A stretch of DNA of 64,000 nt from Vreelandella venusta (GCF_007989605.1 NZ_BJUL01000002.1:62001-126000); one strand, 5' to 3'; positions 49,313-59,335 are shown, numbered from the stretch's first letter. Notes: generated by a model not told the origin, from the letters alone. Program-made: numbers and translations.

Positions 49313-50203
49313 TTAGGCTTTTTGTGGCGTTAAGAAACCGCCCTCTTTTAGCACCTGTGCGTAGCCTTCTTTGTAGGTCGGATAGCGAAATTCATAACCT
49401 GTTTCACGGATGCGGCTATTATCGCAGCGTTTACTGGTGCGACGGCGTAGGGGTGACTGCATGGTCTCGGTAGATTCAACCTTGAGCTGTTTGGCTAACC
49501 ACGCCATCACGTTATGTAGGGTGACAGGCTCGCAGTCGCTAGCTAGGTAAAGGTCGGCGAGTGGCGCGCCTTTTTCCTGACAACGAATTAAGTGCGCCAA
49601 AATACCGGTGCAGTCATCACGGTGAATACGGTTGGAGTAGCTGACGGGGGTCACCGCGGCAATACGGCCTTCCGCGACCTGGTGAATCAAACGATCACGG
49701 CCAGGGCCGTAAATACCCGAAAAGCGCACAACTGTGCCGGGAATCGGATGATTAATCAGCGCTTGTTCAGCATTGCACATCAGCTTGCCAGAAAAACTGG
49801 TCGAACCGGTTGGGCTGTCTTCATTTACGACTTCGCCTTCCTGCTGGCCATAGACACTGGTCGACGACACAAAAAAGATACGTTTTGGCGGCGTTTTATG
49901 TTGCTCCAGCACGCCAAGCACACGATTGAGGCCATCCGGATAGGCGCTTTGGTAGGCACTCTCCTCAAAACGGTCAGCGCTGACCGTATAAATAACGTAG
50001 TCAGCGTGAGGCAGAGCGTCAGCACCAGCGCCTTCAAGGTCGTTAAGATCAAGCGCCAACGGCTCAATGCCGGTGTCTTTTAATGCCTCGGTGTGACGGC
50101 GTACGCCGATAACATGATGACCCTCACTGAGTAGCTCGCGTCCGAGCGTTATGCCGATATCTCCGCAGCCAATAATCAGTACCGTTTGCTTCACCTTGGT
50201 CAC
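49313..50203 (-). CDS. NAD(P)-binding epimerase-like SDR protein (YeeZ type)
   Basis: A 296-residue extended/atypical SDR. The Rossmann motif is IIGCGDIGITLGREL near residues 10-24, and VSSTSVYGQQEGEVVNEDSP is the usual segment of epimerase-like proteins. The normal catalytic YxxxK is not evident (SFSGKL occupies that place), which suggests an atypical SDR that may not be a true epimerase. Function is unknown. It lies between ridA (convergent) and oxyR (divergent). Confidence 0.82.
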   Translation of the reverse strand: MTKVKQTVLIIGCGDIGITLGRELLSEGHHVIGVRRHTEALKDTGIEPLALDLNDLEGAGADALPHADYVIYTVSADRFEESAYQSAYPDGLNRVLGVLEQHKTPPKRIFFVSSTSVYGQQEGEVVNEDSPTGSTSFSGKLMCNAEQALINHPIPGTVVRFSGIYGPGRDRLIHQVAEGRIAAVTPVSYSNRIHRDDCTGILAHLIRCQEKGAPLADLYLASDCEPVTLHNVMAWLAKQLKVESTETMQSPLRRRTSKRCDNSRIRETGYEFRYPTYKEGYAQVLKEGGFLTPQKA

Positions 50204-50342
50204 TCCTCTTGATTAATATTCCCTATCAGATACAAAGTCCCTATGAGATGTGCCATCTTCAATAGGGTTTGTTTGTCCTTTTCCATCTCGCTATCACGAT
50301 GACTGTAACGAGCTGCAACGAGAGGATGCCACTGGCACCGCT

Positions 50343-51272
50343 ATGACTTTAACAGAACTACGCTACATCGTAACCCTTGCCCAAGAACGTCACTTTGGTC
50401 GCGCCGCCGAACGCTGTCATGTTTCACAGCCAACGCTCTCGGTGGCGGTAAAAAAGCTTGAGGACGAGCTTGGTACACCGCTGTTTGAACGTTCCAAATC
50501 AACGGTGCAGGTCACCCCGCTGGGAGACAAAATCGTTGCTCAAGCCCAGCGCGTGCTGGAACAGAGCCGACTTATCTACGAAATGGCGAATGCTGGAAAA
50601 GACCAGTTGGCTAACCCGCTGCGCATTGGTGCTATTTATACGATAGGCCCCTACTTATTTCCCCACCTAGTGCCAGCACTGGCTAGCGCTGCGCCGCAAA
50701 TGCCGTTGTATATCGAAGAAGGTATGACCGGTTCTCTGCGGACAAAGTTACGCAGTGGCGAGCTGGATGTGATTATTGTGGCGCTGCCTTTCACAGAGAC
50801 CGACGTGGTTACCAAGCCGATTTACGATGAGCATTTTGAGGTATTGATGCCAGCCAGCCATCGCTGGGTAAGTCGTAACGCGATTCACAAAGAAGATTTG
50901 TTAGAAGAGCGCTTGTTGTTGCTGGGGGAAGGGCACTGCTTCCGTGATCAAATTTTAGAAGCCTGTCCGGCGATTACCCAAAAGCTTAACAGCCCAAATA
51001 ATACGTTGATAGCAGAGGGGGGATCATTGGAAACCATTCGCCATATGGTGGCATCTAAATTAGGCATTACGGTACTGCCACAGTCGGCGCTGGGCACTGA
51101 TCAGTATGAAAATGCCATGTTAGTGAGCCGGCCATTCGTTGAGCCTGCGCCTTCGCGCACCGTTGCCATTGCGTGGCGGGCAAGCTTTCCTCGCCCAAAA
51201 GCAATTGATGCATTAGCCAAGGCGATTAGCCAATGTCAGCAACCTGTACACACTGCTAGTCCGTCCTCATGA
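50343..51272 (+). CDS. oxyR: Peroxide-sensing LysR-type regulator OxyR
   Basis: OxyR senses H2O2 by disulfide formation and activates catalase, peroxidase and related genes. In the 309-residue protein the helix-turn-helix is FGRAAERCHVSQPTLSVAVKKLE (about 18-40) and the redox cysteines are Cys199 and Cys208 in GHCFRDQILEAC, at the same numbers as in E. coli OxyR. The ATG at 50343 gives the family N-terminus MTLTELRYIV; the longer frame from 50250 has none. Its end overlaps recG by 4 bp (ATGA), as in Pseudomonas. Confidence 0.95.
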   Translation: MTLTELRYIVTLAQERHFGRAAERCHVSQPTLSVAVKKLEDELGTPLFERSKSTVQVTPLGDKIVAQAQRVLEQSRLIYEMANAGKDQLANPLRIGAIYTIGPYLFPHLVPALASAAPQMPLYIEEGMTGSLRTKLRSGELDVIIVALPFTETDVVTKPIYDEHFEVLMPASHRWVSRNAIHKEDLLEERLLLLGEGHCFRDQILEACPAITQKLNSPNNTLIAEGGSLETIRHMVASKLGITVLPQSALGTDQYENAMLVSRPFVEPAPSRTVAIAWRASFPRPKAIDALAKAISQCQQPVHTASPSS

Positions 51273-53347
51273 GTGACCTTTCTGCACCGGTTTCGTCGCT
51301 GAAAGGGGTTGGTGAGGCGCTCGCGTTAAAGTTGGCGCGATTGGGAATAGACTGCGTAAGCGACCTGCTATTTCACCTGCCGTTGCGCTACCAGGACCGT
51401 ACACGGCTAACGCCCATTGGCCTGCTGCGTGCAGGGAGTGAGGCGGTGATAGAAGGCGAAGTCACCGCGTGCGATGTTGTTAAGGGGCGTCGGCGTAGTT
51501 TGTTAGTCCGGGTGCGTGATGAAAGCGGTATTTTAAGCCTGCGTTTTTTTCATTTTTCGCCTGCCCAGCAGCAACAGATGCGCCCTGGTGTTACGGTGCG
51601 TGCGTTTGGGGAGGCGCGCGCGGGAGCAACAGGGCTGGAAATTTACCATCCTGAGTATCGGTTAAGCGGGGGTAACGATACACCAGTTGAGGAGTATTTC
51701 ACGCCGATTTACCCGACCACTGAAGGGCTGCATCAAACGCGTTTGCGCGCACTTACCCAGCAAGCGCTTACGCTACTGCAGCGCTCTCCTGAGTTGTTGC
51801 CGGACGTCATTCCAGATGCCCTACGTCAGCGCTTCCGCCTGCCGGGATTGCACGCAAGCTTGCAGCTGCTACATCAACCGCCGCCGGATGTGGACTTAGA
51901 GCAGCTTGCCCACGGCCATCACCCCGCCACGCGTAGACTGGCGCTGGAAGAGCTACTGGCCCACCAACTCAGCCTGCGTGAAGTACGGTTACGTATTCAA
52001 GCGGATGGTGCGCCATCGCTGCCTTCGGGGCGCAGCCTGCAAACCCGCTTTTTAGCCCAGTTACCGTTTGCTCTTACCGGTGCGCAGCGCCGTGTACTGG
52101 AAGAGATTAGCCTAGACCTTGCGCGGCCCGCCCCGATGCTACGGCTCGTGCAGGGCGACGTCGGCTCAGGCAAGACGGTCGTTGCGGCGATGGCGGCACT
52201 CTCGGCGCTGGCGGGCAATTGCCAGGCAGCGATGATGGCTCCCACGGAAATTCTTGCTGAACAGCACTACCGGGCATTTAAAGCCTGGTTTGAGCCGCTG
52301 GGCATCGAAGTGGCTTGGTTGGCAGGCAAGCTCAAAGGTAAAGCGCGGTTAGATGCTAAAGCCGCTATTGCCGATGGCCGTGCCCGTATGGTGGTGGGCA
52401 CCCATGCGTTGTTTCAGAGCGACGTACACTTTCAGTGTTTGGGGTTGGCAATTATTGATGAGCAGCACCGCTTTGGCGTTCATCAACGTTTGGCGCTGCG
52501 TGAGAAAGGCGAAGCAGGCGGGCTAACACCCCACCAACTGATCATGACCGCGACACCAATTCCTCGCACGTTGGCCATGAGTGCTTACGCGGATTTGGAT
52601 GTCTCGGTAATTGATGAGTTGCCGCCAGGGCGTACGCCGGTTAAAACCGTAGTGGTGTCTGATGAGCGGCGGCCTGAAGTGGTCGAACGCATTCGCAACG
52701 CCTGCAGTGATGGGCGCCAGGCCTACTGGGTGTGCACGCTGATTGAAGAGTCTGAGGTGCTGCAGTGTCAGGCCGCCGAAGTCACTCGCGATGAACTAAC
52801 CCAGGCGCTGCCTGAGCTCGCTATTGGTCTGATTCACGGGCGTATGAAGGCCAGCGAAAAAGTCGCGGTGATGGAGGCCTTCAAAACGGGCGAACTCGAC
52901 TTGCTGGTGGCCACCACTGTTATTGAAGTGGGCGTAGATGTCCCCAATGCCAGCCTGATGATTATCGAAAACCCGGAGCGTCTGGGGCTTTCTCAGCTGC
53001 ATCAACTGCGTGGCCGAGTTGGGCGTGGCAGCACGGAAAGCTTCTGTGTGTTGCTTTATCACCCGCCGCTTTCGAAAAGTTCTCGGGAGCGCCTGGGCGT
53101 AATGCGTGAAACGACAGACGGTTTCCGTATTGCCGAAAAAGACTTGGAAATTCGTGGCCCCGGCGAAGTGCTTGGCACTCGCCAAACCGGCCTTGCCCAA
53201 ATGAAAATTGCTGATCTTGAGCGTGATGCCGACCAGCTAGAGCGCGTCACCGCCCTAGCTCAGGCGCTGCAAGGCAATGCCGAAGTTACCGCCGTATTAG
53301 TGCGGCGTTGGCTAGGTGAAGCCGCCGGACGCTACGGGCAGGTGTAG
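51269..53347 (+). CDS. recG: ATP-dependent DNA helicase RecG
   Basis: RecG regresses stalled forks and branch-migrates Holliday junctions. The 692 residues (E. coli 693) have an N-terminal wedge/OB domain (VIEGEVTACDVVKGRRRSLLVRV), Walker A GDVGSGKT, the DEQH box (LAIIDEQHRFGVHQR) and the helicase C-terminal motif with QLRGRVGRG. It is translationally coupled to oxyR and converges with a membrane-protein gene 15 bp beyond its stop. Confidence 0.97.
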   Translation: MSDLSAPVSSLKGVGEALALKLARLGIDCVSDLLFHLPLRYQDRTRLTPIGLLRAGSEAVIEGEVTACDVVKGRRRSLLVRVRDESGILSLRFFHFSPAQQQQMRPGVTVRAFGEARAGATGLEIYHPEYRLSGGNDTPVEEYFTPIYPTTEGLHQTRLRALTQQALTLLQRSPELLPDVIPDALRQRFRLPGLHASLQLLHQPPPDVDLEQLAHGHHPATRRLALEELLAHQLSLREVRLRIQADGAPSLPSGRSLQTRFLAQLPFALTGAQRRVLEEISLDLARPAPMLRLVQGDVGSGKTVVAAMAALSALAGNCQAAMMAPTEILAEQHYRAFKAWFEPLGIEVAWLAGKLKGKARLDAKAAIADGRARMVVGTHALFQSDVHFQCLGLAIIDEQHRFGVHQRLALREKGEAGGLTPHQLIMTATPIPRTLAMSAYADLDVSVIDELPPGRTPVKTVVVSDERRPEVVERIRNACSDGRQAYWVCTLIEESEVLQCQAAEVTRDELTQALPELAIGLIHGRMKASEKVAVMEAFKTGELDLLVATTVIEVGVDVPNASLMIIENPERLGLSQLHQLRGRVGRGSTESFCVLLYHPPLSKSSRERLGVMRETTDGFRIAEKDLEIRGPGEVLGTRQTGLAQMKIADLERDADQLERVTALAQALQGNAEVTAVLVRRWLGEAAGRYGQV

Positions 53348-53362
53348 AGAGTGATACAGCGC

Positions 53363-55594
53363 TTAAGCAGCGTTGCTCGCTGCTTGGTGGCTTTCTCCCT
53401 GCGTCTCTGTTAAGCGATTGGCGGCTTCACCAAGGGGCCCTAGCTGCGCGGCAATCAAGCGTAGTTGGCTTTGGATGGGGCGGTAAAGAGCAATGGCTTG
53501 TTCGTCTCTCTCTGAATCCTGCTTATCGAAGGCGTCGGAAGTAGTCTGCTCTAGCTGCGCAAGTAGGTCGTTGACTTGATCAGCTAAGGGCGTGATGGGT
53601 TGGCGCTTGTTGAGCTGTTCTGCCAGTTGTTCCAGCAGCTCGCTGATGCGCTTGGCAAGGGGCACCAACGCGGCGTCGTCCTCATCTTCAGCCAACTGGT
53701 GGCGGTGAGCGCCAAGAGCCGATAAGTGGCTTAGCAGGGTGTTAGACAGCACGAGAAAGCGTAGGCCGCTGTCGGCGTCCTGTTTGCGATAGTGCCCCGG
53801 CTCGTGGAGTATATTGGTGAGCAGCGTTGACAGCGCTGCATCGGCATTGTGAGCATTGCGGCGGGCTAATCGGTAAGCCAAATCGTCCTGCTTGCCCTCT
53901 TCATACTGGTGAACAATCTCATCTAAATAACGGCGGTGGCTGGTGAGGACTTTTGCGGCCTCCCGATACAGCCGACGCCCTTGCCAGTCAGGCAGAATAA
54001 AAAATACCGCTAGCCCGGCAATCAACGAACCCACCAAGGTATCCAATAACCTAGGTAAGATCAGATTAAAACCGTCGCCAACTTGGTTAAAACTGCACAG
54101 CACTAGCAGTGTGATAGAGGCGGTGGCGATAACGTAGTGACGCTCGCGGTTAGCAAAAAAACAAACGCCCGCGGCCACCGCAATCATGCTTTGTATGCTG
54201 GCTTGAGGGAACAAGCTAATGGATGCCCAACCGGCAATGAGGCCAAGCACCGTGCCGAGGATGCGCTGTGACAGAAAACGACGCGTGGTGGCAAAGTTAG
54301 GACGACAGACGAACAGCGTGGTGAGTAAAATCCAAAACCCCTGCTCAGGGTCAAGCCACTGAAGCAACCCATAGCCCACTAGCAGTGCGGTGGATAAGCG
54401 CACCGCATGGCGAAACGTGGGAGAACCCAGCGTCAAATTTAGCTGGACGCGTTTCCACGCTTCTAACACGCTAGAGGGCGAGCGGTCGTAAAGCGAGCTA
54501 TCACGACGATCATCGTCGGTGTCTGGGTTGTGAGCACTGGCAATCTGAGCTTCCAGAATGGACAGGTTATCGGCAAGTGCATTGAGCGGATGCATGAGCG
54601 GACGCCATTCGGGCTTACCGTGCTCGCTAAGGTTGTCGATAGAAGCGCGTAGATCGGCCAGTGCCTGCTCACTCTGCTCATGGCCAAACGGGCGGTTAAG
54701 CAACAACGATTTGGCTAGTTGGCGGCAGGCGCGACCTTGCTGGTCTAAGAGACGCTGACAACGAAAGAGCACGTCGTGGTGAAAAAATGCTTCGGTGAGT
54801 GCGCTATAGGGGTAGTGGGTCGAGCTTGCCCGCTCGTGTATATCCTGGGCGATAAAGTAAATCTGTAAGTAGCGGTTTAGCTTGCGGCTGCCACGCTGCC
54901 CCTCTAAGCGGCGAAAAATCATCTCTTTCGCCTGGTTGAGGGCATCGACGACTTTGCCGTTTTGTCTGGCGAGCGCCACGCGACGCGCCTCTAGATCGAC
55001 ACCGCGGACAGGCTCAAACAGCGCAGACTTCAAGATTAAAAACTCACCTAGCGCTTTATATACCCGCGCCATGCTTTGTTTAACTGGCTGGCGCGAAAAA
55101 AGGGCGCACCATAGGATTGAGATAACCCCGTACCACGCGGCTCCCGCAAGCAGCAGCAACTGCCGGGAAGCCACATCTTCATCTACGCCACCGTGCTGTT
55201 CAATGTTGATCATTGAGTAGATCGACAGGATTAACGTGCCCGACGCAATGGTCGCGTACCGCTGACCAATGGCACCCAGCATAATTAACGTGAAGGTAGA
55301 AACTGCCAGCCCAACTGCAAACAGCCACGGCCAGGGGAAAAGCCACTGAACAACAAACGAGGCCGATGCAAAGCAAGCAAGTGTCACCACCAGCGCCTGC
55401 AAGCGCCCCTGCCAACTGTCATCGGTTTCAGAAAGCGCGCTTGCAATAATGCCCAAAAACAGCGGAATCACCAGCGCGATGTCACCTGCAAAACCGCTAA
55501 ACAGCAGCGCCCCGCTAAACGCGATAAACACACGCAGGCTGTAGGCAAACTTATCTAGGGTCCATAGACGCCGCAAAGGCAATGAAATAGGCAT
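53363..55594 (-). CDS. FUSC-family inner-membrane protein (YccS-like)
   Basis: A 743-residue protein with the YccS/YhfK plan: an N-terminal block of about six membrane helices (residues ~18-170), a cytoplasmic helical segment (~170-380), a second membrane block (~385-530; LSTALLVGYGLLQWLDPEQGFWILLTTLFVCRPNF) and a helical C-terminal domain. FUSC relatives include aromatic-acid efflux proteins (AaeB) and YccS, whose substrate is unsettled. A 16-bp palindrome sits 22 bp upstream of the start. Confidence 0.88.
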   Translation of the reverse strand: MPISLPLRRLWTLDKFAYSLRVFIAFSGALLFSGFAGDIALVIPLFLGIIASALSETDDSWQGRLQALVVTLACFASASFVVQWLFPWPWLFAVGLAVSTFTLIMLGAIGQRYATIASGTLILSIYSMINIEQHGGVDEDVASRQLLLLAGAAWYGVISILWCALFSRQPVKQSMARVYKALGEFLILKSALFEPVRGVDLEARRVALARQNGKVVDALNQAKEMIFRRLEGQRGSRKLNRYLQIYFIAQDIHERASSTHYPYSALTEAFFHHDVLFRCQRLLDQQGRACRQLAKSLLLNRPFGHEQSEQALADLRASIDNLSEHGKPEWRPLMHPLNALADNLSILEAQIASAHNPDTDDDRRDSSLYDRSPSSVLEAWKRVQLNLTLGSPTFRHAVRLSTALLVGYGLLQWLDPEQGFWILLTTLFVCRPNFATTRRFLSQRILGTVLGLIAGWASISLFPQASIQSMIAVAAGVCFFANRERHYVIATASITLLVLCSFNQVGDGFNLILPRLLDTLVGSLIAGLAVFFILPDWQGRRLYREAAKVLTSHRRYLDEIVHQYEEGKQDDLAYRLARRNAHNADAALSTLLTNILHEPGHYRKQDADSGLRFLVLSNTLLSHLSALGAHRHQLAEDEDDAALVPLAKRISELLEQLAEQLNKRQPITPLADQVNDLLAQLEQTTSDAFDKQDSERDEQAIALYRPIQSQLRLIAAQLGPLGEAANRLTETQGESHQAASNAA

Positions 55595-55615
55595 AAAATC
55601 TCTGGTGAACTAGCT

Positions 55616-55631
55616 TTATACTTTAGTATAA
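55616..55631. promoter_or_regulatory. Palindrome in the promoter region of the FUSC gene
   Basis: TTATACTTTAGTATAA has 7-bp perfect arms around TT, 22 bp upstream of the FUSC start. On the minus strand it also offers a TATACT -10-like hexamer, so it may be a repressor site over the promoter. Confidence 0.45.
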
Positions 55632-55825
55632 CATAGGGTTGATCGGTGTATGGTGCCATATTCCTCTCTCGCCCCTTCAACATTAGGCCATTGTCGCTTT
55701 AATTTATTGTTGTCCTCTAGCCCAACCTATTGGAGTGTTCTAAAAAATAGCGCACTAAGGTCCTATGATTGGAACGGCAACCTTTCGATACTCGGAGCGA
55801 CTCTAAAAAAAACAGGGACACTCCT

Positions 55826-56644
55826 ATGGATCTCAAGTTATTACTGGATTGGCGCCTTCACCTAACGGTGATAGTGACGTCGATGTTTGCCGAGTGGGTC
55901 GGCATCGTGCGCATTCCTCTCGGGCCGGGAACACTACTGTTACTACCGCTGCTCTACGCTTTTGTGATCGGCGTACTATTTAACCCTCATCTTTTCTCGG
56001 CAATGGGCAAGGTGATTCCTAAACCAGTCAGCAACGCGGCTGGCCCGATTATTCTTATTGCCATCCTGCCGTTTATCGCCAAATTTGGTTCCACCATTGG
56101 CCCTGCGGTCGAACAAATTATTGCCGCTGGTCCCGCACTGATACTCCAAGAGCTAGGGAATCTGGGCACCATGCTGATAGCGCTGCCCTTTGCCGTGTTA
56201 GTTCTCAAAATGGGTCGCGAAGCGATTGGCGCTACCTACTCTATTGCCCGTGAACCCAATATTGCCATTATTTCAGACCGCTACGGGCTAAGAAGCCCCG
56301 AGGGTATCGGGATTATGGGGGTGTACGTTGTAGGCACCATGTTCGGTACGCTCTACTTCGCCTTAATGGCGGGCTATATCGCGTCGCTGGATATTCTTGA
56401 TATTCGTGCCTTGGCCATGGCCTGCGGGGTGGGCAGTGGCAGTATGGTGGCGGCGTGTTCGGCAGCTTTAGCCGAAGCAGTACCGGCATCTAAAGACGAA
56501 CTACTCGCCTTTGCTGGGGCAAGCAACCTGCTTACTTACGCTACCGGTTTGTATATCTCACTATTTATCGCGCTACCGGTCACCGAGTGGATGTACAAGC
56601 GCTTAAATGGCTCGCGCCAGGAGGTTAGCCATGAAAACTCATGA
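55826..56644 (+). CDS. DUF3100-family membrane protein
   Basis: A 272-residue polytopic protein with about eight hydrophobic segments that matches, by eye, the DUF3100 group: SNAAGPIILIAILPFIAKFGSTIGP, ALPFAVLVLKMGREAIGATYSIAREPNIAIISDRYG and ACGVGSGSMVAACSAALAEAVP. Glycine/serine-rich broken helices of this kind occur in secondary transporters, so an uptake role is inferred. The ATG at 55826 follows CAGGGACA. It heads a five-gene cluster and overlaps the next gene by 14 bp, suggesting a two-subunit membrane complex. Confidence 0.75.
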   Translation: MDLKLLLDWRLHLTVIVTSMFAEWVGIVRIPLGPGTLLLLPLLYAFVIGVLFNPHLFSAMGKVIPKPVSNAAGPIILIAILPFIAKFGSTIGPAVEQIIAAGPALILQELGNLGTMLIALPFAVLVLKMGREAIGATYSIAREPNIAIISDRYGLRSPEGIGIMGVYVVGTMFGTLYFALMAGYIASLDILDIRALAMACGVGSGSMVAACSAALAEAVPASKDELLAFAGASNLLTYATGLYISLFIALPVTEWMYKRLNGSRQEVSHENS

Positions 56645-57125
56645 GAGCCCAATCGATCAGTTCGATGCTGAGGCGTTAAAAGAGCTGCGCCCGGAAAATC
56701 AGCTGGGTAAAACCGCGTTAGTACTGGCAGCGGTGTGCGTGGCGGCGTGGTTTAGCAATATCGTCAACGGTTCGCCTTTATTAGACGCCCTGCCCGGCAT
56801 GTTGATTCTCTATGTCATGGTGATTATCGGCTTGGTGGTTGGACGGTTTTGTCCTTTTTACCTGCCCAGCGTGGCCTGGGTGTCGCTGATTAGCATTATT
56901 GCGACGCTGCCGTTCTTCCCCGGTAATGGTTGGATCATCGCACGGCTGGCTGAAGTGGATTTCTTGGCAGTGGTCACACCGGTATTGGCCTACGCAGGAC
57001 TGGCACTTACCGGACGTGAGTTCGCCATGTTCAAGCAAACTGGCTGGAAGCTGGTAGTGGTAGCGCTGTTAGTATTTACCGGTACCTTTATTGGCTCTGC
57101 CGTTGTCGCTCATGTGATGCTTTAA
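56631..57125 (+). CDS. Small four-to-five-helix membrane protein, partner of the DUF3100 protein
   Basis: A 164-residue protein with hydrophobic segments at about 36-53, 61-80, 88-105, 114-128 and 140-160. I recognise no named family. Its ATG (56631), behind CAGGAGG, lies inside the DUF3100 gene, so the two are translationally coupled and probably work together, perhaps as the second subunit of a carrier. The M20 hydrolase gene starts 10 bp after its stop. Confidence 0.7.
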   Translation: MKTHESPIDQFDAEALKELRPENQLGKTALVLAAVCVAAWFSNIVNGSPLLDALPGMLILYVMVIIGLVVGRFCPFYLPSVAWVSLISIIATLPFFPGNGWIIARLAEVDFLAVVTPVLAYAGLALTGREFAMFKQTGWKLVVVALLVFTGTFIGSAVVAHVML

Positions 57126-57135
57126 GGATAAGACG

Positions 57136-58293
57136 ATGACTGCTTCAGTAGACTTACCGGATAGCGCAGAACTAAAAGCGTGGCGCCATGATTTCCATCA
57201 ACACCCGGAAACCGCGTTTGAGGAGCATCGCACCAGTGCGCGTATTGCCGAGCTGCTAACTGAGTGGGGCTTTGAAGTAACCACCGGGATTGCCGGAACA
57301 GGTGTTGTAGCCACTCTGGATGGTCAACAAGGGGAAGGCAAAACCATCGGCCTGCGGGCCGATATCGACGCCCTGGATATTAGCGAAGAGACGGCGCTTG
57401 CCTACGCCTCGCAAACACCCGGCAAGATGCATGCCTGCGGCCACGATGGGCATACCACGATGCTGTTGGGCGCTGCCTGGGCGTTAAAGCAGCAGCCTGA
57501 TTTCAAAGGCCGGGTGGTGTTTATCTTTCAGCCCGCCGAAGAGAATGCAGGTGGCGGGCGGGTGATGGTTGAAGAGGGGCTGTTTGAGCGCTTTCCCATG
57601 GATGCCGTGTACGGCCTGCATAACTGGCCGGGGTTGCCGGTAGGTGTTGCCGCGGTGCACGATACAGACGTTATGGCCGCCTTTGATATCTTTAGCCTGA
57701 CGCTGACTGGCAAGGGCTGCCACGCGGCGATGCCGCATTTAGGTACCGATACGGTGTTGGCGAGCTGCCAACTGATTAGCCAACTGCAAGGGTTGGTGAG
57801 TCGCGAAACGCCGCCTGATAAAGCAGCCGTGCTAAGTATTACCAGTATTAACGCCGGTGATACCTTCAACGTGATTCCCGAGCAGGTGGCGCTGCGCGGC
57901 ACACTGCGTTGTTTTGATATGGCACACAAAGAGCATTTGGAAGCGCGCTTTAAGCAAGCGATTACCAACTTAGCTGAGTTTCATGGCTTAACCGTTGAAC
58001 TGGACTACCAGCGCTGCTATCCCGCCACTATCAATACCCCTGAACATGCTCAGCACTGCGCCTCGGTGCTAGAAAACTTACTCGGTAGTGGCAACGTGAT
58101 CCGCAACCCGCCACCCAGCATGGCGTCTGAGGATTTCTCATTCCTGCTTGCCGAGCGCCCAGGTGCCTATATCTGGATGGGCAATGGCGAGGAGTCCGCT
58201 TCGTTGCATAACCCGCACTATGACTTCAACGATGCATTGCTGCCGCTGGGGGCGCGCTACTGGGTGGAGCTGGTAAGAGCGTTACTCGTCTAA
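57136..58293 (+). CDS. M20-family amidohydrolase (hippurate/IAA-amino-acid hydrolase type)
   Basis: A 385-residue M20D metalloenzyme that should cleave an N-acyl or amide conjugate. Metal ligands are visible in MHACGHDGHTTMLLGAAW, the Glu-Glu pair in PAEENAGGG, His in GLHNWPGLP, and the final His in LHNPHYDFND; the dimerisation domain carries GKGCHAAMPH. It starts with the family motif WRHDFHQHPETAFEEHRTS. It is placed directly after the membrane-protein pair, so it probably acts on what they import. The conjugate is unknown. Confidence 0.9.
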   Translation: MTASVDLPDSAELKAWRHDFHQHPETAFEEHRTSARIAELLTEWGFEVTTGIAGTGVVATLDGQQGEGKTIGLRADIDALDISEETALAYASQTPGKMHACGHDGHTTMLLGAAWALKQQPDFKGRVVFIFQPAEENAGGGRVMVEEGLFERFPMDAVYGLHNWPGLPVGVAAVHDTDVMAAFDIFSLTLTGKGCHAAMPHLGTDTVLASCQLISQLQGLVSRETPPDKAAVLSITSINAGDTFNVIPEQVALRGTLRCFDMAHKEHLEARFKQAITNLAEFHGLTVELDYQRCYPATINTPEHAQHCASVLENLLGSGNVIRNPPPSMASEDFSFLLAERPGAYIWMGNGEESASLHNPHYDFNDALLPLGARYWVELVRALLV

Positions 58294-58414
58294 ATTCCTG
58301 ACTTAATACACGTTATTCGCTCTCTGATGCCCACTGGGTAGGGGAGCGTCTACCCCAAATATCACCACCGAACATAGCGTCTTGTTATCTAAAAAGCGTT
58401 TTGGGAGTTTTACG

Positions 58415-59335
58415 ATGTCATTACAAACTGAGCCCTCGGCAACTGGGTCTTTAACTATTACCGTCATCGGCTTGGGGCAGATGGGCGGTAATATGGCGCT
58501 GACGCTTAAAGCCGCCGGATTTGCGGTAACGGGAAGCGATGTATTTGAGCAAGCACGGTCGCGCCTCGCTGCTCAAGGGGTACCCGCTGTGGCTCCCGAA
58601 GAGCTACCCGCAAGCGACGTTTACCTGCTGTCATTGCCCACCTCCGCCCATGTGCGTGAGGTGCTCGAGCAATCGCCAGGCCTGATTAACCTGGCGCCAA
58701 AAGGTAGCGTGATTGTTGATACTTCCACCAGTGACCCCGCCGTGACGCGTGAACTGGCAGAAAAAGTTAGCGCAGCGGGTCTTCTATGGTTGGATGCACC
58801 GGTCAGCGGAGGCCCCAAAGGCGCTGCTAGCGGCAAGCTGGGGATGCTATTGGGAGGCGATGAACGCACTATCGAACGGGTATTGCCGATGCTGGAAGCG
58901 ATGTCAGCCAAGCGCACCCATGTGGGTGGCCCGGGCAGCGGCCATGTGGTCAAGCTTGCCAATAATTACCTGTGTGCCGCGCACTTGTTAACCACCGCCG
59001 AAGCCGTTGCTATGGCAGCCAAAGCGGGCGTTGACCCCGCTGCCTGCTTGGCGGGGCTCAATAGTGGTTCTGGGCGTAGTGCGGTTAGCGAGGTGAATTT
59101 CCCCGAATGGGTGCTTAGCGAACGCTTTGACTCAGGGTTTACCACCGGCTTGATGCGTAAAGACCTGCGTTTAGCGCGAGATGCCGCTGAGCAACTGAAT
59201 ATACCCTCGCCGCTGTTACAAGCCGTGGTCGATGCCTGGCACGCCAACGCCGATCACCCCGCCGATAGCGATGACTTTAACCATATCACTACACCGATAT
59301 TAGCTCGCGCTACTCAAGCGGAGGGTAACGAATGA
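58415..59335 (+). CDS. Beta-hydroxyacid dehydrogenase (3-hydroxyisobutyrate dehydrogenase family)
   Basis: A 306-residue NAD(P)-dependent enzyme with the Rossmann motif VIGLGQMGGNMA, the substrate loop DAPVSGGPKGAASGKLGML and catalytic Lys in GHVVKLANNYLC. Relatives act on 3-hydroxyisobutyrate, tartronate semialdehyde, L-threonate or similar short hydroxyacids. GGGAG precedes the ATG at 58415; a TTG at 58382 is less likely. It overlaps the aldehyde dehydrogenase gene by 4 bp (ATGA), so the two act together, probably on the M20 product. Confidence 0.9.
   Translation: MSLQTEPSATGSLTITVIGLGQMGGNMALTLKAAGFAVTGSDVFEQARSRLAAQGVPAVAPEELPASDVYLLSLPTSAHVREVLEQSPGLINLAPKGSVIVDTSTSDPAVTRELAEKVSAAGLLWLDAPVSGGPKGAASGKLGMLLGGDERTIERVLPMLEAMSAKRTHVGGPGSGHVVKLANNYLCAAHLLTTAEAVAMAAKAGVDPAACLAGLNSGSGRSAVSEVNFPEWVLSERFDSGFTTGLMRKDLRLARDAAEQLNIPSPLLQAVVDAWHANADHPADSDDFNHITTPILARATQAEGNE

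Noticed and set aside
54882-55220. 112-codon frame antisense to the FUSC gene
   Set aside because: Lies within a well-supported gene on the other strand and shows no domain.
58336-58355. GGGTAG/CTACCC hairpin between the M20 and dehydrogenase genes
   Set aside because: Six-bp stem without a T run, inside what looks like one transcription unit; not called as a terminator.
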